Shown one piece after another: positions 7,814 through 19,556 of a stretch of DNA of 64,000 nucleotides (its first letter is position 1; every line of letters starts with the position of its first letter). The stretch is from Nakamurella aerolata (GTDB taxonomy: Bacteria > Actinomycetota > Actinomycetes > Mycobacteriales > Nakamurellaceae). A program made the position numbers and the translations under genes. The stretch lies in assembly GCF_013002705.1 (NCBI RefSeq), contig NZ_JABEND010000001.1:682001-746000 (forward strand), read 5' to 3'. The notes beneath the pieces were generated by a model. It saw nothing but the letters and a program-made list of their open reading frames with translations, was not told the origin of the DNA and did not search any database.

Positions 7814-9155
7814 CGAAAACCCCGGCCGCCCTTGCCTTTTCCACACACTGCTGGTGCTGGGCGATGGTGGTGCTGAAGCACGAGGCCCCGGCCTTGTCCA
7901 CCTTGACGAAGAACAGCCACGGCCCCGGCGGCGGGCTCAGCGCCGCGTCCATGGCATCGGGACCCGGCGAGCTGATCGGCGTCGGCGGCAGCCCCTGGTG
8001 CACATAGGTGTTGTACGGGCTGGGATTGCTGCGCTCGGCGGCGGCGGTGGCGATCTGGGCGTGCCCGGCCGCATAGTTCACCGTCGAGTCCATCTGCAGC
8101 GGCATCGGCTTGCTCAGCCGGTTGTAGATCACCCTGGCCGCTGCCGGCATGTCAGGGGTCAGCACCTCCTGCTGCACCACCGACCCGACGATCAGCGCCC
8201 GGTACGGGGTCATCCGCTGGGCGGCCGCCGCCGCGACGATGTTGCCGGAGTTGAACTCAACCGCCGACGCGCTGATCACGGCCTTGAGGGTGGTGACCGC
8301 GTCGGCGTTGGGCGGGATGTTGTAGTCGCCGGGGACGATCATCCCCTCCAGCCGCTTGTCCTTCTCCGGCGCCCCATCGACGTCGGCCACCGCCCAGCTC
8401 ACCACTCCGAGCTGCGCGGCCGGGGTGGTGCTGGCCGCCTGCTGCAGTTCCGCCGCGGTGACGCAGCGCCTCCGCTGGTCGACCGGAACGCAAGCGGCAG
8501 CGGCGATCTGGCTCAGGTACCCGGGCACGGTGCGCGAACCCGCGGTGATGTCGGCCAGCCTGCCGCCGGGGTTGAGGCGCACCTGACCGACCCGGTTGGC
8601 CGGGTTCACCAACTCGTCGGCGGCGGCCGCCGCGGAGGCGTGCTGGCGCACCCGGTAGTAGCCGGGCGGCAGGGCCATCACGTCGGCGTCGTCCTCCGCC
8701 GTGCTGGCAAAGGCATCGGCGCTGGCCACCACCTGCGCCCGTGCCAGCGTCTCGGCTATCACCGGAACTCCGTCGCCGGACTGGATCTGGATGATCACCG
8801 TCGAGTCGCCCGGCCCGGCGAAGTCAGCGATCGCCGCTGCCGGGGTGCGCCGCCACAGGGTGAAGCCGACCGCGAGGCCGCCGGCGATCAGCGCGAGCAC
8901 CAGCAGCGCGATGAGCACCGACCACCTGCGCCGCCGGCGACCGGCCGGCACCACCGGCGTCGGCGCCGTCACCGGTGCGCCACCCGCGCGGCTGGCCAGG
9001 GCCGAGCGCACGGCGCCCGGGTCGAGGTCCGGCGCCGGCCCTGCCGGCGTGGGCGGCGCCGCACCGCGCCGGCGTCGGACCGGACGCTTGGCATGTGGTG
9101 CGGCGTCGGCGCCGATCCCGAACAGCCCGAGGTGGTCATCCTGCTGGTCGGTCAT
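7806..9155 (-). CDS. mltG: endolytic murein transglycosylase MltG
   Basis: A 449-residue single-pass membrane protein. It has an ~75-residue Pro/Arg-rich cytoplasmic N-terminus, one membrane helix (about residues 79-101) and an extracytoplasmic YceG/MltG domain. Family signatures are GSVVQQE (Glu expected to be catalytic), RVIYNRL, LQMDSTVNYA and the terminal SPYNTY-GLPPTPI-PG block. MltG cuts nascent glycan strands near the membrane and helps end peptidoglycan polymerisation. It overlaps ruvX by four bases upstream and aroE by eight bases downstream, indicating translational coupling. Confidence 0.95.
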   Translation of the reverse strand: MTDQQDDHLGLFGIGADAAPHAKRPVRRRRGAAPPTPAGPAPDLDPGAVRSALASRAGGAPVTAPTPVVPAGRRRRRWSVLIALLVLALIAGGLAVGFTLWRRTPAAAIADFAGPGDSTVIIQIQSGDGVPVIAETLARAQVVASADAFASTAEDDADVMALPPGYYRVRQHASAAAAADELVNPANRVGQVRLNPGGRLADITAGSRTVPGYLSQIAAAACVPVDQRRRCVTAAELQQAASTTPAAQLGVVSWAVADVDGAPEKDKRLEGMIVPGDYNIPPNADAVTTLKAVISASAVEFNSGNIVAAAAAQRMTPYRALIVGSVVQQEVLTPDMPAAARVIYNRLSKPMPLQMDSTVNYAAGHAQIATAAAERSNPSPYNTYVHQGLPPTPISSPGPDAMDAALSPPPGPWLFFVKVDKAGASCFSTTIAQHQQCVEKARAAGVFDG

Positions 9156-9610
9156 CCGACGCCCGTCCTGAGCGCGTCCAGCCGGGCCTGCAGGATGGCG
9201 ACGGCGGCGGCCTGGTCGACCACCGACCGGCGGTGCCGGCTGCGCACACCGCGTTCGGCGAGTTGCCGGTTGGCCGTCACGCTGGTCAGCCGTTCGTCGA
9301 CGAACACCAGCGGCACCGGCGCGCCGACCCGCTCCAGCGTCCTGGTCAGCCGGGTCGCGTAGTCGCGTGCGGCGGCGACGGCCTTGCCGTCCTGGCCACG
9401 CAGCGTGCGGGGCAGGCCGACAACGATCTCCACCGCCCCATACTCGACGATGAGTTCGGCCAACGCGTCAAGGTCGGCCCCGGCGCGCTCCCGCCGCAGC
9501 GTGACCACCGGGGTCGCCAAGAGCCCGTCAGGGTCACTGGCGGCGACTCCTACCCGGACGCTGCCGACATCGACGCCGACGCGCACCCCACGGCTACTCT
9601 GCTCGGCCAC
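9152..9610 (-). CDS. ruvX: Holliday junction resolvase-like protein RuvX/YqgF
   Basis: A 152-residue RNase H-fold protein with the YqgF motifs GVDVGSVRVGVA at the N-terminus, VVGLPRTLRG in the middle, VDERLTS, and a C-terminal DQAAAVAILQ segment carrying the last acidic residue. The family acts in pre-16S rRNA 5'-end processing and has been proposed as a junction resolvase. It sits six bases after the alaS stop and overlaps mltG by four bases, the canonical actinobacterial order. Confidence 0.95.
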   Translation of the reverse strand: MAEQSSRGVRVGVDVGSVRVGVAASDPDGLLATPVVTLRRERAGADLDALAELIVEYGAVEIVVGLPRTLRGQDGKAVAAARDYATRLTRTLERVGAPVPLVFVDERLTSVTANRQLAERGVRSRHRRSVVDQAAAVAILQARLDALRTGVG

Positions 9611-9616
9611 CTGCGG

Positions 9617-12325
<2,709 letters not shown>

Positions 12326-12440
12326 TGTGGTGCTTGCTTTCCATGTGGGCGCGGGCCGCGGGTCGGGACGGGGCCGAACCAGGCGAGGCCACGCGAAGGG
12401 CCGGCTGTCGGGGCGCGGCCGGAGGTGCAGCGCCGGCCGG

Positions 12441-12779
12441 TCAGGCCGAGCGACGCTCCGGCCGCTCGGTAGCGGCCGCGGTCTCGGCGAGTTGCTGCGG
12501 CATCTGCTCGGGCGGCAGCAGCAGCACACTGCCGCGGGCATCGTCGATCACCGGGCGGTAGGAGGCGCGCCGGTTCGCCGCCCCCTGCTTGACGTCGGCG
12601 TAGAACGAGCCGACCGCGTTGCCCAGCTCCGCGATGGAGTCGGCGACGTCGGCGGCGATGGCCGACGGGGTCAGCTTGGCCTTCAGCGCGTCGCGGGCGG
12701 CGATCTTGGCCCTGCGGGTGCGGCGGGTGGCCGCGACGCCGAGGACGACGCCGGCGGTGAACACGTACCTGCTCTTCAC
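12441..12779 (-). CDS. small membrane-associated protein of the pre-alaS type (DUF6167-like)
   Basis: A 112-residue protein with one short N-terminal hydrophobic segment (residues 5-17) followed by Arg/Lys-rich and amphipathic helical sequence. It resembles the small protein commonly found immediately upstream of alaS in actinobacteria, annotated DUF6167. Function is unknown. The ATG has AAGGAG seven bases upstream. It is probably cotranscribed with alaS, and it diverges from the FAD/Fe-S dehydrogenase gene across a 166-base intergenic region. Confidence 0.75.
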   Translation of the reverse strand: MKSRYVFTAGVVLGVAATRRTRRAKIAARDALKAKLTPSAIAADVADSIAELGNAVGSFYADVKQGAANRRASYRPVIDDARGSVLLLPPEQMPQQLAETAAATERPERRSA

Positions 12780-12945
12780 GGCTCTCCTTGGCGGTTTGGC
12801 GGCGGTTGGCGGCTGTGGGTGCGGTGGGGGTTGCGGCGCAATGGAGCCTACCGAATCGGCGCAACCCGGACGACGGGCGCGGGGCCGGGCCCGCAGACCT
12901 GAACCCTGGTTTCATCCCGGCATCCGGACCGGGAACACTGGAGGC

Positions 12946-15900
12946 ATGACAGCAGTAGCGCCGCCGGAGCCGGCGTCCCCCGAGCCGTCCGCCGCGCCGC
13001 CGGCAGGCGCGCCGGGGACGTACGTCGACCGCAACACCGTCGACGAGTCCAGCAGGGTGGCCTTGGGCCGCAGCATCGCCGCGAAGATCGACGGCGTCGT
13101 GGCGTTCGACGACGCCACCAGGGCGGTGTACGCCACTGACTCGTCCAACTATCGGCAGATCCCGCTCGGCGTGGTCTTTCCCCGCTCGGCGCGGGACGTG
13201 CAGACCGTTGTCACCGAGTGCGCGGCGGTCGGCGCCGCGGTACTGGGCCGCGGCGCCGGCACCGGACTCGCCGGTCAGACCGTCAATGTCGGTGTGGTGC
13301 TTGACTTCTCGCGCTTCATGAACGCGATCCTCGACATCGACCCCGCGCGCAGGGTGGCCAGGGTGCAGCCGGGTCTCGTCCTTGACGATCTGCGGGCCGC
13401 GGCCGAGGAGTTCGGGCTCACCTTCGGACCCGACCCCGCCACCCATGCCTGGTGCACCCTCGGCGGGATGATCGGCAACAACTCGTGCGGCACCCACGCG
13501 TTGTATGCCGGCAAGACCGTCGACAACGTGCGCCGGCTGCGTATCGTCACCGCCTCCGGTGCCGACTTCTGGGTGGGCCGCTACGACGACGCCGGCTACG
13601 CGGAGGTGATCGCCGAGGCGGGTTCGGAGTCCGACAGCAGCGGCGGCGAGCTGGCACGGCTGCTCGGCGGGGCCCGCGAGCTGGGCCGGCGGTACGCCGA
13701 ACTGGTGACCGAGCGCTTCCCTGACATCCCGCGGCGGGTGTCCGGCTACAACCTCGATCAGGTGCTGCCGGGCCGGCCCGCCGACCTGGCCAGGTTGTTG
13801 GTCGGCTCGGAGTCGACGCTGGCGCTGGTGGTGGAGGCCGAGCTGGACCTGGCTCCGTCGCCGGCGCAGCGGCACCTTGTGGTGCTGGGCTACGACGACA
13901 TCTTCTTGGCCGCGGACGCGGTGCCGTCGCTGGTGGCTTTCGGCCTGCTGGGTCTTGAGGGCATGGACCAGACGTTGATCGACCAGTCAGCGGCGATCGG
14001 GCTGAACACCGAGGGCATCGCGCTGCTGCCGCCCGGCCACGGCTGGCTGCTGGCCGAGATCGGCGACGACGACCCTGACGTCGCCGAGCGCAGGGTCACC
14101 GAGTTCATCGCCGGGCTGCCCGCCGGGGTGGCGGCCAAGCGGATCAGCGATCCGGTCGAGGTGAAACAGATCTGGTCGGTGCGCGAGTCCGGGCTGGCGG
14201 CCACCGCCCGGCCGCCGGGGCGGCCGCCGAACCACGAGGGCTGGGAGGACGCGGCGGTGCCGCCGGACCGGCTCGGCGAGTACCTGCGCCGGATCACCGC
14301 GCTGTGGGCCGAGTACGGGTATTCGGGCGCGTGGTACGGGCACTTCGGCCAGGGCTGCGTGCACACCCGCAACCCGTTCGACTTCCACAGCGCCGAAGGC
14401 TTGCGTGCCTATCGTTCGTTCATCGAGCGGGCGGCCGACGTGGTCGCCGAACTCGGCGGGTCGGTGTCGGGTGAGCACGGTGACGGGCAGGCCCGCGGCG
14501 AACTGCTCGGCCGGATGTTCGGCCCCGAGATCATCGAGGCGTTCCGATCGCTGAAGTCGCTGTTCGATCCTGCCGGGATGCTCAACCCTGGCAAGCTGGT
14601 CGATCCGTTTCCGTTGGACACCAACCTCAAACACGGCCCGACGCACCATGTTTCAGCCCTCGGCAAGCTCACCATCCATGCGCTGCCGCGGGACAACGGC
14701 TCGATCGTCGAGGCCGCGGAACGATGCGTCGGCGTCGGCCGGTGCCGGCGCGACGACCTCGGGGTGATGTGCCCGTCGTACCGGGCCACCCGCGACGAAC
14801 GGCACTCGACCAGGGGCAGGGCCAAGGCCCTGCAGGAGATGTTCGCCGGCGAGATTTCTGCGGAGAGTTGGCGCAACGACGATGTGCACGACGCGTTGTC
14901 GTTGTGCTTGGCCTGCAAGGGATGTGCTGTCGACTGCCCGACCGGCGTCGACATGGCTACCTACAAGAGCGAGTTCAACGCGCACTACTATTCCGGCAGG
15001 CTCCGGCCACGGCACATGTTCGCGCTCGGGTTGCTGCCGTGGGCGTCCAGGCTGGCGGCGAAGATCCCCGCGGTGGCCAACAGGGTGCTGGCCATGCCGG
15101 CGCTGTCGTCGCTGGTGCGCCGCACCGCGGGGGTCACCACCAGCCGGCCGGCGCCGCGGTTCGCCGGAAAGTCGTTCCGCGCCACGGTGCGCAGGGATGT
15201 GCGACGCGGTAAGACCGATGGCGCACCGCCCACCACCACCGGGCGGCCGAGCGTGGTGCTCTGGCCCGACACCTTCACCGACGTCTTCGATCCGCAGCTG
15301 GGCAGCGACACCCTTGCGGCGCTGCAACTGGCCGGTGAGAGCGTGCATGTGCCGACCGAGTGGGCCTGCTGCGGCCGCACCCTGTACGACCCCGGCATGC
15401 TGTCGCTGGCCCGCACATCGCTGCGCAAGGTGCTGGACATTGTCGATCCGTTTACCTCGCAAGGGATTCCGGTGGTGGTGCCGGAGCCGAGCTGCCTTGC
15501 GGCGTTCCGCGACGAGCTGCCGCAGCTACTGCCGGACGACCCGCGGGCGGCGCGCCTGGCCGGGTTGGCCCGCTCGCTGGCCGAGCATCTTGTCGTCACC
15601 GGCGTGCTCGACCCGCGCAGCCCCGACCAGCCGGACGGGGCGGCACCGGAACCGGTGCTGGTGCACCCGCACTGCCACGGCCGGGCCACCGTTGGCATCG
15701 GCTTCGACCGAGATGCCTTGACCGCCTTGGGATATCCCGCGGCGGTGGCGGATGCCGGCTGCTGCGGCCTTGCCGGTTCGTTCGGCTTCGCGGCTGAGAC
15801 GTCGGCGCTGGGCCGGCAGATCGGCGAGCAGCAGTGGCTGCCCAAGCTGCGCGCCCAGGCGCAGACCGCGGGCGCCGGGCGCATCGCGATGGACGGCTTC

Positions 15901-16008
15901 TCGTGCCTGACCCAGTACACCCAGTTGTCCGAGGCGACCGAGTCGGATCCGGTCACGGTGGCGGCGCTGATCAGGGCCGGGCTGCAGCGCCGGGGATCGA
16001 TTCAGTAG
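12946..16008 (+). CDS. FAD/Fe-S D-2-hydroxyacid dehydrogenase (D-lactate or 2-hydroxyglutarate type)
   Basis: A 1020-residue fusion of three modules. The first is an FAD-linked oxidase of the vanillyl-alcohol-oxidase type (GRGAGTGLAGQ and GGMIGNNSCGTHA). Next is a ferredoxin-like module with a variant first cluster site (RCVGVGRC...MCPSY) and a regular second one (CLACKGCAVDCPTG). Last comes a heterodisulfide-reductase-like CCG domain (WACCGRTLYDPG and DAGCCGLAGSFG). Such proteins oxidise D-lactate or D-2-hydroxyglutarate and pass electrons to the membrane chain. The ATG at 12946 has a GGAGG only one base away, too close, and a -10-like AACACT six bases upstream, so a leaderless start is likely. 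Confidence 0.92.
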   Translation: MTAVAPPEPASPEPSAAPPAGAPGTYVDRNTVDESSRVALGRSIAAKIDGVVAFDDATRAVYATDSSNYRQIPLGVVFPRSARDVQTVVTECAAVGAAVLGRGAGTGLAGQTVNVGVVLDFSRFMNAILDIDPARRVARVQPGLVLDDLRAAAEEFGLTFGPDPATHAWCTLGGMIGNNSCGTHALYAGKTVDNVRRLRIVTASGADFWVGRYDDAGYAEVIAEAGSESDSSGGELARLLGGARELGRRYAELVTERFPDIPRRVSGYNLDQVLPGRPADLARLLVGSESTLALVVEAELDLAPSPAQRHLVVLGYDDIFLAADAVPSLVAFGLLGLEGMDQTLIDQSAAIGLNTEGIALLPPGHGWLLAEIGDDDPDVAERRVTEFIAGLPAGVAAKRISDPVEVKQIWSVRESGLAATARPPGRPPNHEGWEDAAVPPDRLGEYLRRITALWAEYGYSGAWYGHFGQGCVHTRNPFDFHSAEGLRAYRSFIERAADVVAELGGSVSGEHGDGQARGELLGRMFGPEIIEAFRSLKSLFDPAGMLNPGKLVDPFPLDTNLKHGPTHHVSALGKLTIHALPRDNGSIVEAAERCVGVGRCRRDDLGVMCPSYRATRDERHSTRGRAKALQEMFAGEISAESWRNDDVHDALSLCLACKGCAVDCPTGVDMATYKSEFNAHYYSGRLRPRHMFALGLLPWASRLAAKIPAVANRVLAMPALSSLVRRTAGVTTSRPAPRFAGKSFRATVRRDVRRGKTDGAPPTTTGRPSVVLWPDTFTDVFDPQLGSDTLAALQLAGESVHVPTEWACCGRTLYDPGMLSLARTSLRKVLDIVDPFTSQGIPVVVPEPSCLAAFRDELPQLLPDDPRAARLAGLARSLAEHLVVTGVLDPRSPDQPDGAAPEPVLVHPHCHGRATVGIGFDRDALTALGYPAAVADAGCCGLAGSFGFAAETSALGRQIGEQQWLPKLRAQAQTAGAGRIAMDGFSCLTQYTQLSEATESDPVTVAALIRAGLQRRGSIQ

Positions 16009-16038
16009 CCGCGGCCAGCTGCCTTTACGCTTGGCGCC

Positions 16039-17838
16039 ATGACTTCAGCGGACACCCTCGACCAGCCGGCAGCCGCCGGCACTCGCACCGACCCGGAGTG
16101 GTGGCGCTCGGCCGTTGTGTATCAGATCTATCCACGCAGCTTCGCCGACGCCGACGGCAACGGGGTGGGCGACCTGCCCGGCATCACCTCGCAGTTGCCG
16201 GCGCTGGCCGATCTCGGGGTGGATGCGGTGTGGTTGTCGCCGTTCTACACCTCACCGCAGGCCGACGCCGGGTACGACGTGGCCGACTACCGCGACGTCG
16301 ATCCGATTTTCGGCACCCTCGCCGACTTCGATGCGATGGCGGCCAAGGCCCGTGAGCTGGGGCTGCGGCTGATCGTCGACCTGGTGCCCAACCACTCCTC
16401 CGACGAACATCCGTGGTTCCAGGCGGCGCTGCGGGCGGCTCCCGGTTCACCGGAGCGGGCCAGGTATCTGTTCCGGGACGGTCGCGGGCCGAACGGCGAC
16501 GAGCCGCCCAACAACTGGCGCTCGGTGTTCGGCGGGCCGGCCTGGACCAGGGTCACCGAGGCCGACGGCCGGCCAGGGCAGTGGTACCTGCACCTGTTCG
16601 ACACCAAGCAGCCCGACTTCGACTGGACCAACGAGGAGGTCAAGGAGGAGTTCCGTCAGGTGCTGCGGTTCTGGCTGGACCGCGGCGTCGACGGCTTCCG
16701 GGTCGACGTTGCGCACGGCATGGTCAAGCAGGCCGGTCTGCCGGACGAGGCGGAGGACGCCGAAACCGCTGTGATGGCACAGGCTCCGGTGGTCGAGGCG
16801 GAGGGGGCGGGAGCGGCCCAGCCCGGCCAGCAGGTGACCGCGTCGGAGGCGTCGGCGGCTCCGCAGGCGTCGTCCGACGAGCCGGCGGTGACCGACCGGT
16901 CGCTGTACTCCAACTACTCCCCCGCCTGGGACCAGGACGGCGTGCACGAGATCTACCGCGACTGGCGGCGGATCCTCGACGAGTACCCGGGCGACCGCAT
17001 GATGGTCGCCGAGGCCTGGGTGTCGCCGCTGTCCCGGCTGGCCCGTTACATCCGGCCGGACGAGATGCAGCAGGCCTTCAACTTCGAGTTCCTGTCCGCC
17101 CGCTGGGACGCCAAGACGCTGCGCACCGTCATCGACGCCTCGCTGGCCACCGCCGGCAGCGTCGGCGCCCCGTCCACCTGGGTGCTCAGCAACCACGACG
17201 TGATCCGGCATGCCTCCCGCTTCGGCATCGACTACGTCGACCGTCCCAACGGCATCGGCCCCGACGACCCGCAGCCGGACGCCGCCCGCGGGTTGCGCCG
17301 GGCCAGGGCCGCGACCCTGATGATGCTGGCGCTGCCCGGCTCCGCCTACCTGTACCAGGGTGAGGAACTCGGCCTGCCCGACAACACCACGATGGCGCCG
17401 GAGTTCCGGCAGGATCCGGTGTTCCGGCGTTCCGGTGGCACGGAGGTGGGCCGGGACGGCTGCCGGGTGCCGATCTCGTGGCAGGCCGACGCGCCAGCCC
17501 TCGGTTTCAACGAGACCGGCAAAACCTGGTTGCCGCAACCGGATTCGTACCGCGAGCTGGCCCGCGACCAGCAGGCCGGCAAGGCGGACTCGACACTGGA
17601 GATGTACCGCGCTGCGCTGCGGCTGCGGAAGGAGAACGGTCTCGGTGACGGCGCGCTGCAGTGGGCGGCCGAGCAGCCGGACACCGCGGTCGCGTTCAGC
17701 AACGCGGGGGTCGGTGTTGTCGCCAACCTCGGCGACGCGCCGATCGCCGTCCCGGCCGGCGAGGTGCTGATCAGTTCCGGTCCGCTCACCGACGACGGTT
17801 TGCTGCCGCCGGAGACCACGGTCTGGGTGCGGACCTGA
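16039..17838 (+). CDS. GH13 alpha-glucosidase with acidic low-complexity insertion
   Basis: A 599-residue GH13 (alpha/beta)8-barrel enzyme of the alpha-glucosidase/oligo-1,6-glucosidase branch. It opens with WWRSAVVYQIYPRSF, then DLVPNHSSDEHPWF. The nucleophile is Asp223 (GFRVD), the acid/base is Glu325 (VAEAW) and the transition-state Asp is Asp387 (LSNHD). It lacks a signal peptide, so it acts on intracellular alpha-glucosides. Residues 236-286, between nucleophile and acid/base, are an Ala/Glu/Gln/Ser-rich stretch unlike catalytic sequence. The ATG follows TACGCT by seven bases with no Shine-Dalgarno, suggesting a leaderless mRNA. Its stop directly abuts the stop of the convergent oxidoreductase. 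Confidence 0.94.
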   Translation: MTSADTLDQPAAAGTRTDPEWWRSAVVYQIYPRSFADADGNGVGDLPGITSQLPALADLGVDAVWLSPFYTSPQADAGYDVADYRDVDPIFGTLADFDAMAAKARELGLRLIVDLVPNHSSDEHPWFQAALRAAPGSPERARYLFRDGRGPNGDEPPNNWRSVFGGPAWTRVTEADGRPGQWYLHLFDTKQPDFDWTNEEVKEEFRQVLRFWLDRGVDGFRVDVAHGMVKQAGLPDEAEDAETAVMAQAPVVEAEGAGAAQPGQQVTASEASAAPQASSDEPAVTDRSLYSNYSPAWDQDGVHEIYRDWRRILDEYPGDRMMVAEAWVSPLSRLARYIRPDEMQQAFNFEFLSARWDAKTLRTVIDASLATAGSVGAPSTWVLSNHDVIRHASRFGIDYVDRPNGIGPDDPQPDAARGLRRARAATLMMLALPGSAYLYQGEELGLPDNTTMAPEFRQDPVFRRSGGTEVGRDGCRVPISWQADAPALGFNETGKTWLPQPDSYRELARDQQAGKADSTLEMYRAALRLRKENGLGDGALQWAAEQPDTAVAFSNAGVGVVANLGDAPIAVPAGEVLISSGPLTDDGLLPPETTVWVRT

Positions 17839-18834
17839 TCAGTGCTCAGGGATCAGTAGCAGCTTGCCGGTGGTGCGCCGCGCGGCCAGGTCGTCCTGCG
17901 CCCGCGCGGCGTCCGGTAGCGGGTACTCGGCGCCGATCGACACGGTGAGCCTGCCGTCGGCGATCCAGCCGAACACCTCGTCGGCGCGGCGCAGCAGTTC
18001 GTCACGGCTCGCCACGTGGTCTTTCAGGGTCGGCCTGGTCAGGAACAGTGAGCCGGCGGCGTTCAGCCGTTGCGGATCGACCGGGGCGACGGGGCCACTG
18101 GCGGCGCCGAAGAGCACCAGCGTGCCGCGGGTGGCGAGGCTGGCGAGCGAGTCGTCGAAGGTCGCCTGGCCGACGCCGTCGTAGACGGCGGCGACGCCGG
18201 TGCCGTCGGTGAGATCGCGGACGGTGCCCGGGATGTTCTGGTAGCCGACGATGACGTGGTCGGCGCCGGCCCGGCTGCTCAGCTCGGCCTTGTCGGCGGT
18301 GGACACGGTGCTGATGACGGTGGCGCCGAGGATCTTGGCGATCTGGGTGAGCAGCAGCCCGACCCCGCCGGCACCGGCATGGATCAGCACGGTGTCGCCC
18401 GGCTGGATGCGATAGCTGTCGCGGGCCAGGTAGTGCGCGGTGAATCCCTGCAGCGGCACCGCTGCGGCCTGCTTCAGCTCGACGTGCTCCGGTACCGCGA
18501 CCAGCCGATCGGCCGGACCGGTCACCGCGTCGGCGTACGAGCCCGGCAGTGATTCCCACGCCACCCGGTCGCCCACCCGTACCCCGGTGACGTCCGGCCC
18601 GACCGCTTGCACGGTGCCGGCGCCCTCGCTGCCGGCCACGGCCGGCAGCTGCATCGGATAGCGGCCCTCACGCTGGTAGATGTCGATGAAGTTCACTCCG
18701 GCGGCGGCAATGTCGACGGTGACCTCGCCGGAGCGCGGAGCCGGCAGCGGCACCTGGGTGTACTGAAGCACGTCGGGTCCGCCGGTGCGGCTGTACTGGA
18801 TCGCATTGACCTGCTGGGTATCGGCTGCGCTCAT
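17839..18834 (-). CDS. NADPH:quinone oxidoreductase (zeta-crystallin type)
   Basis: A 331-residue zinc-free medium-chain dehydrogenase/reductase similar to quinone oxidoreductase QorA. It has GVNFIDIYQREG near the N-terminus, GSEGAGTVQAVG, the NADP-binding loop HAGAGGVGLLLTQIAK, and a C-terminal GKLLLIP ending typical of Qor. The family reduces quinones with NADPH in the cytosol. ATG 18834 is chosen because AAGGAG lies nine bases upstream and the longer frame is a shadow of the opposite-strand gene. It is divergent from the HdeD-like gene. Confidence 0.93.
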   Translation of the reverse strand: MSAADTQQVNAIQYSRTGGPDVLQYTQVPLPAPRSGEVTVDIAAAGVNFIDIYQREGRYPMQLPAVAGSEGAGTVQAVGPDVTGVRVGDRVAWESLPGSYADAVTGPADRLVAVPEHVELKQAAAVPLQGFTAHYLARDSYRIQPGDTVLIHAGAGGVGLLLTQIAKILGATVISTVSTADKAELSSRAGADHVIVGYQNIPGTVRDLTDGTGVAAVYDGVGQATFDDSLASLATRGTLVLFGAASGPVAPVDPQRLNAAGSLFLTRPTLKDHVASRDELLRRADEVFGWIADGRLTVSIGAEYPLPDAARAQDDLAARRTTGKLLLIPEH

Positions 18835-18972
18835 CCCACTGGCTCCTTGAACGTCCGCAGGAACATCGAATTTTGTTGGTGTTTCAACTCGTGTTGAGCA
18901 CCGATCGGGTGTCGAATATTCCCAGACGCCCGGCCGATGCCGGTCGCCCCGTCTACCCGGGAGGTAACAGTC

Positions 18973-19545
18973 ATGACAGCTCCGTTGACCGGCGCCGGTT
19001 TGTTCAACTCGATCCGCACGACGGTGATCATCAATGCCATTGTCGGCATCGCTCTGGGTCTGATCGCGCTGTTCTGGCCGGGGCCGACGTTGTTGGTGAT
19101 CGCGCTGCTGTTCGGCTTCGCGCTGATTGTCGCCGGCATCTTCCGGATCGTGATGGCCTTCAGCGCCACCGAGCTGTCCGGCGGTTCGAGGGCGCTGCTC
19201 GGCGTCCTCGGGGTGTTGATCGTGATTGCAGGGTTCATCTGCCTGTTCCATCCGGGTGACGCGTTGGTGGTGCTGGCCATCGTGATCGGCGTCGGCTGGA
19301 TCTTCTCAGGGGTGCACGATCTGATGCTCGGCTTCCGGGGCACCACCGTGGGCCCGCGGTGGTTGTCGTTCGTGTCCGGTGTGCTGTCGATCATCGCCGG
19401 CATCATCATGTTCACGCTGCCGGGGCTCACCCTTGCGGTGTTCATCACCTGGGGTGCCATCTTGCTGATCATCGTGAGCATCGTCGCGCTGTTCAACCTG
19501 CCGGCGAAGGCCACCGAACGCACTGACGCCACCGTCGGCCGGTAA
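18973..19545 (+). CDS. HdeD/DUF308-family membrane protein
   Basis: About 190 residues with six predicted transmembrane helices arranged as three repeated pairs, each beginning with a G-x-I-x-G-x-x-x-x-x-P-G type turn (ALFWPGPTLL, CLFHPGDALV, MFTLPGLTLA). This is the DUF308 repeat pattern of E. coli HdeD, a membrane protein linked to acid stress. Function in actinobacteria is unproven. I chose ATG 18973 because GGGAGG lies about ten bases upstream; an in-frame earlier ATG at 18937 would add 12 residues. Confidence 0.88.
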   Translation: MTAPLTGAGLFNSIRTTVIINAIVGIALGLIALFWPGPTLLVIALLFGFALIVAGIFRIVMAFSATELSGGSRALLGVLGVLIVIAGFICLFHPGDALVVLAIVIGVGWIFSGVHDLMLGFRGTTVGPRWLSFVSGVLSIIAGIIMFTLPGLTLAVFITWGAILLIIVSIVALFNLPAKATERTDATVGR

Positions 19546-19556
19546 CGCTCTGACGG

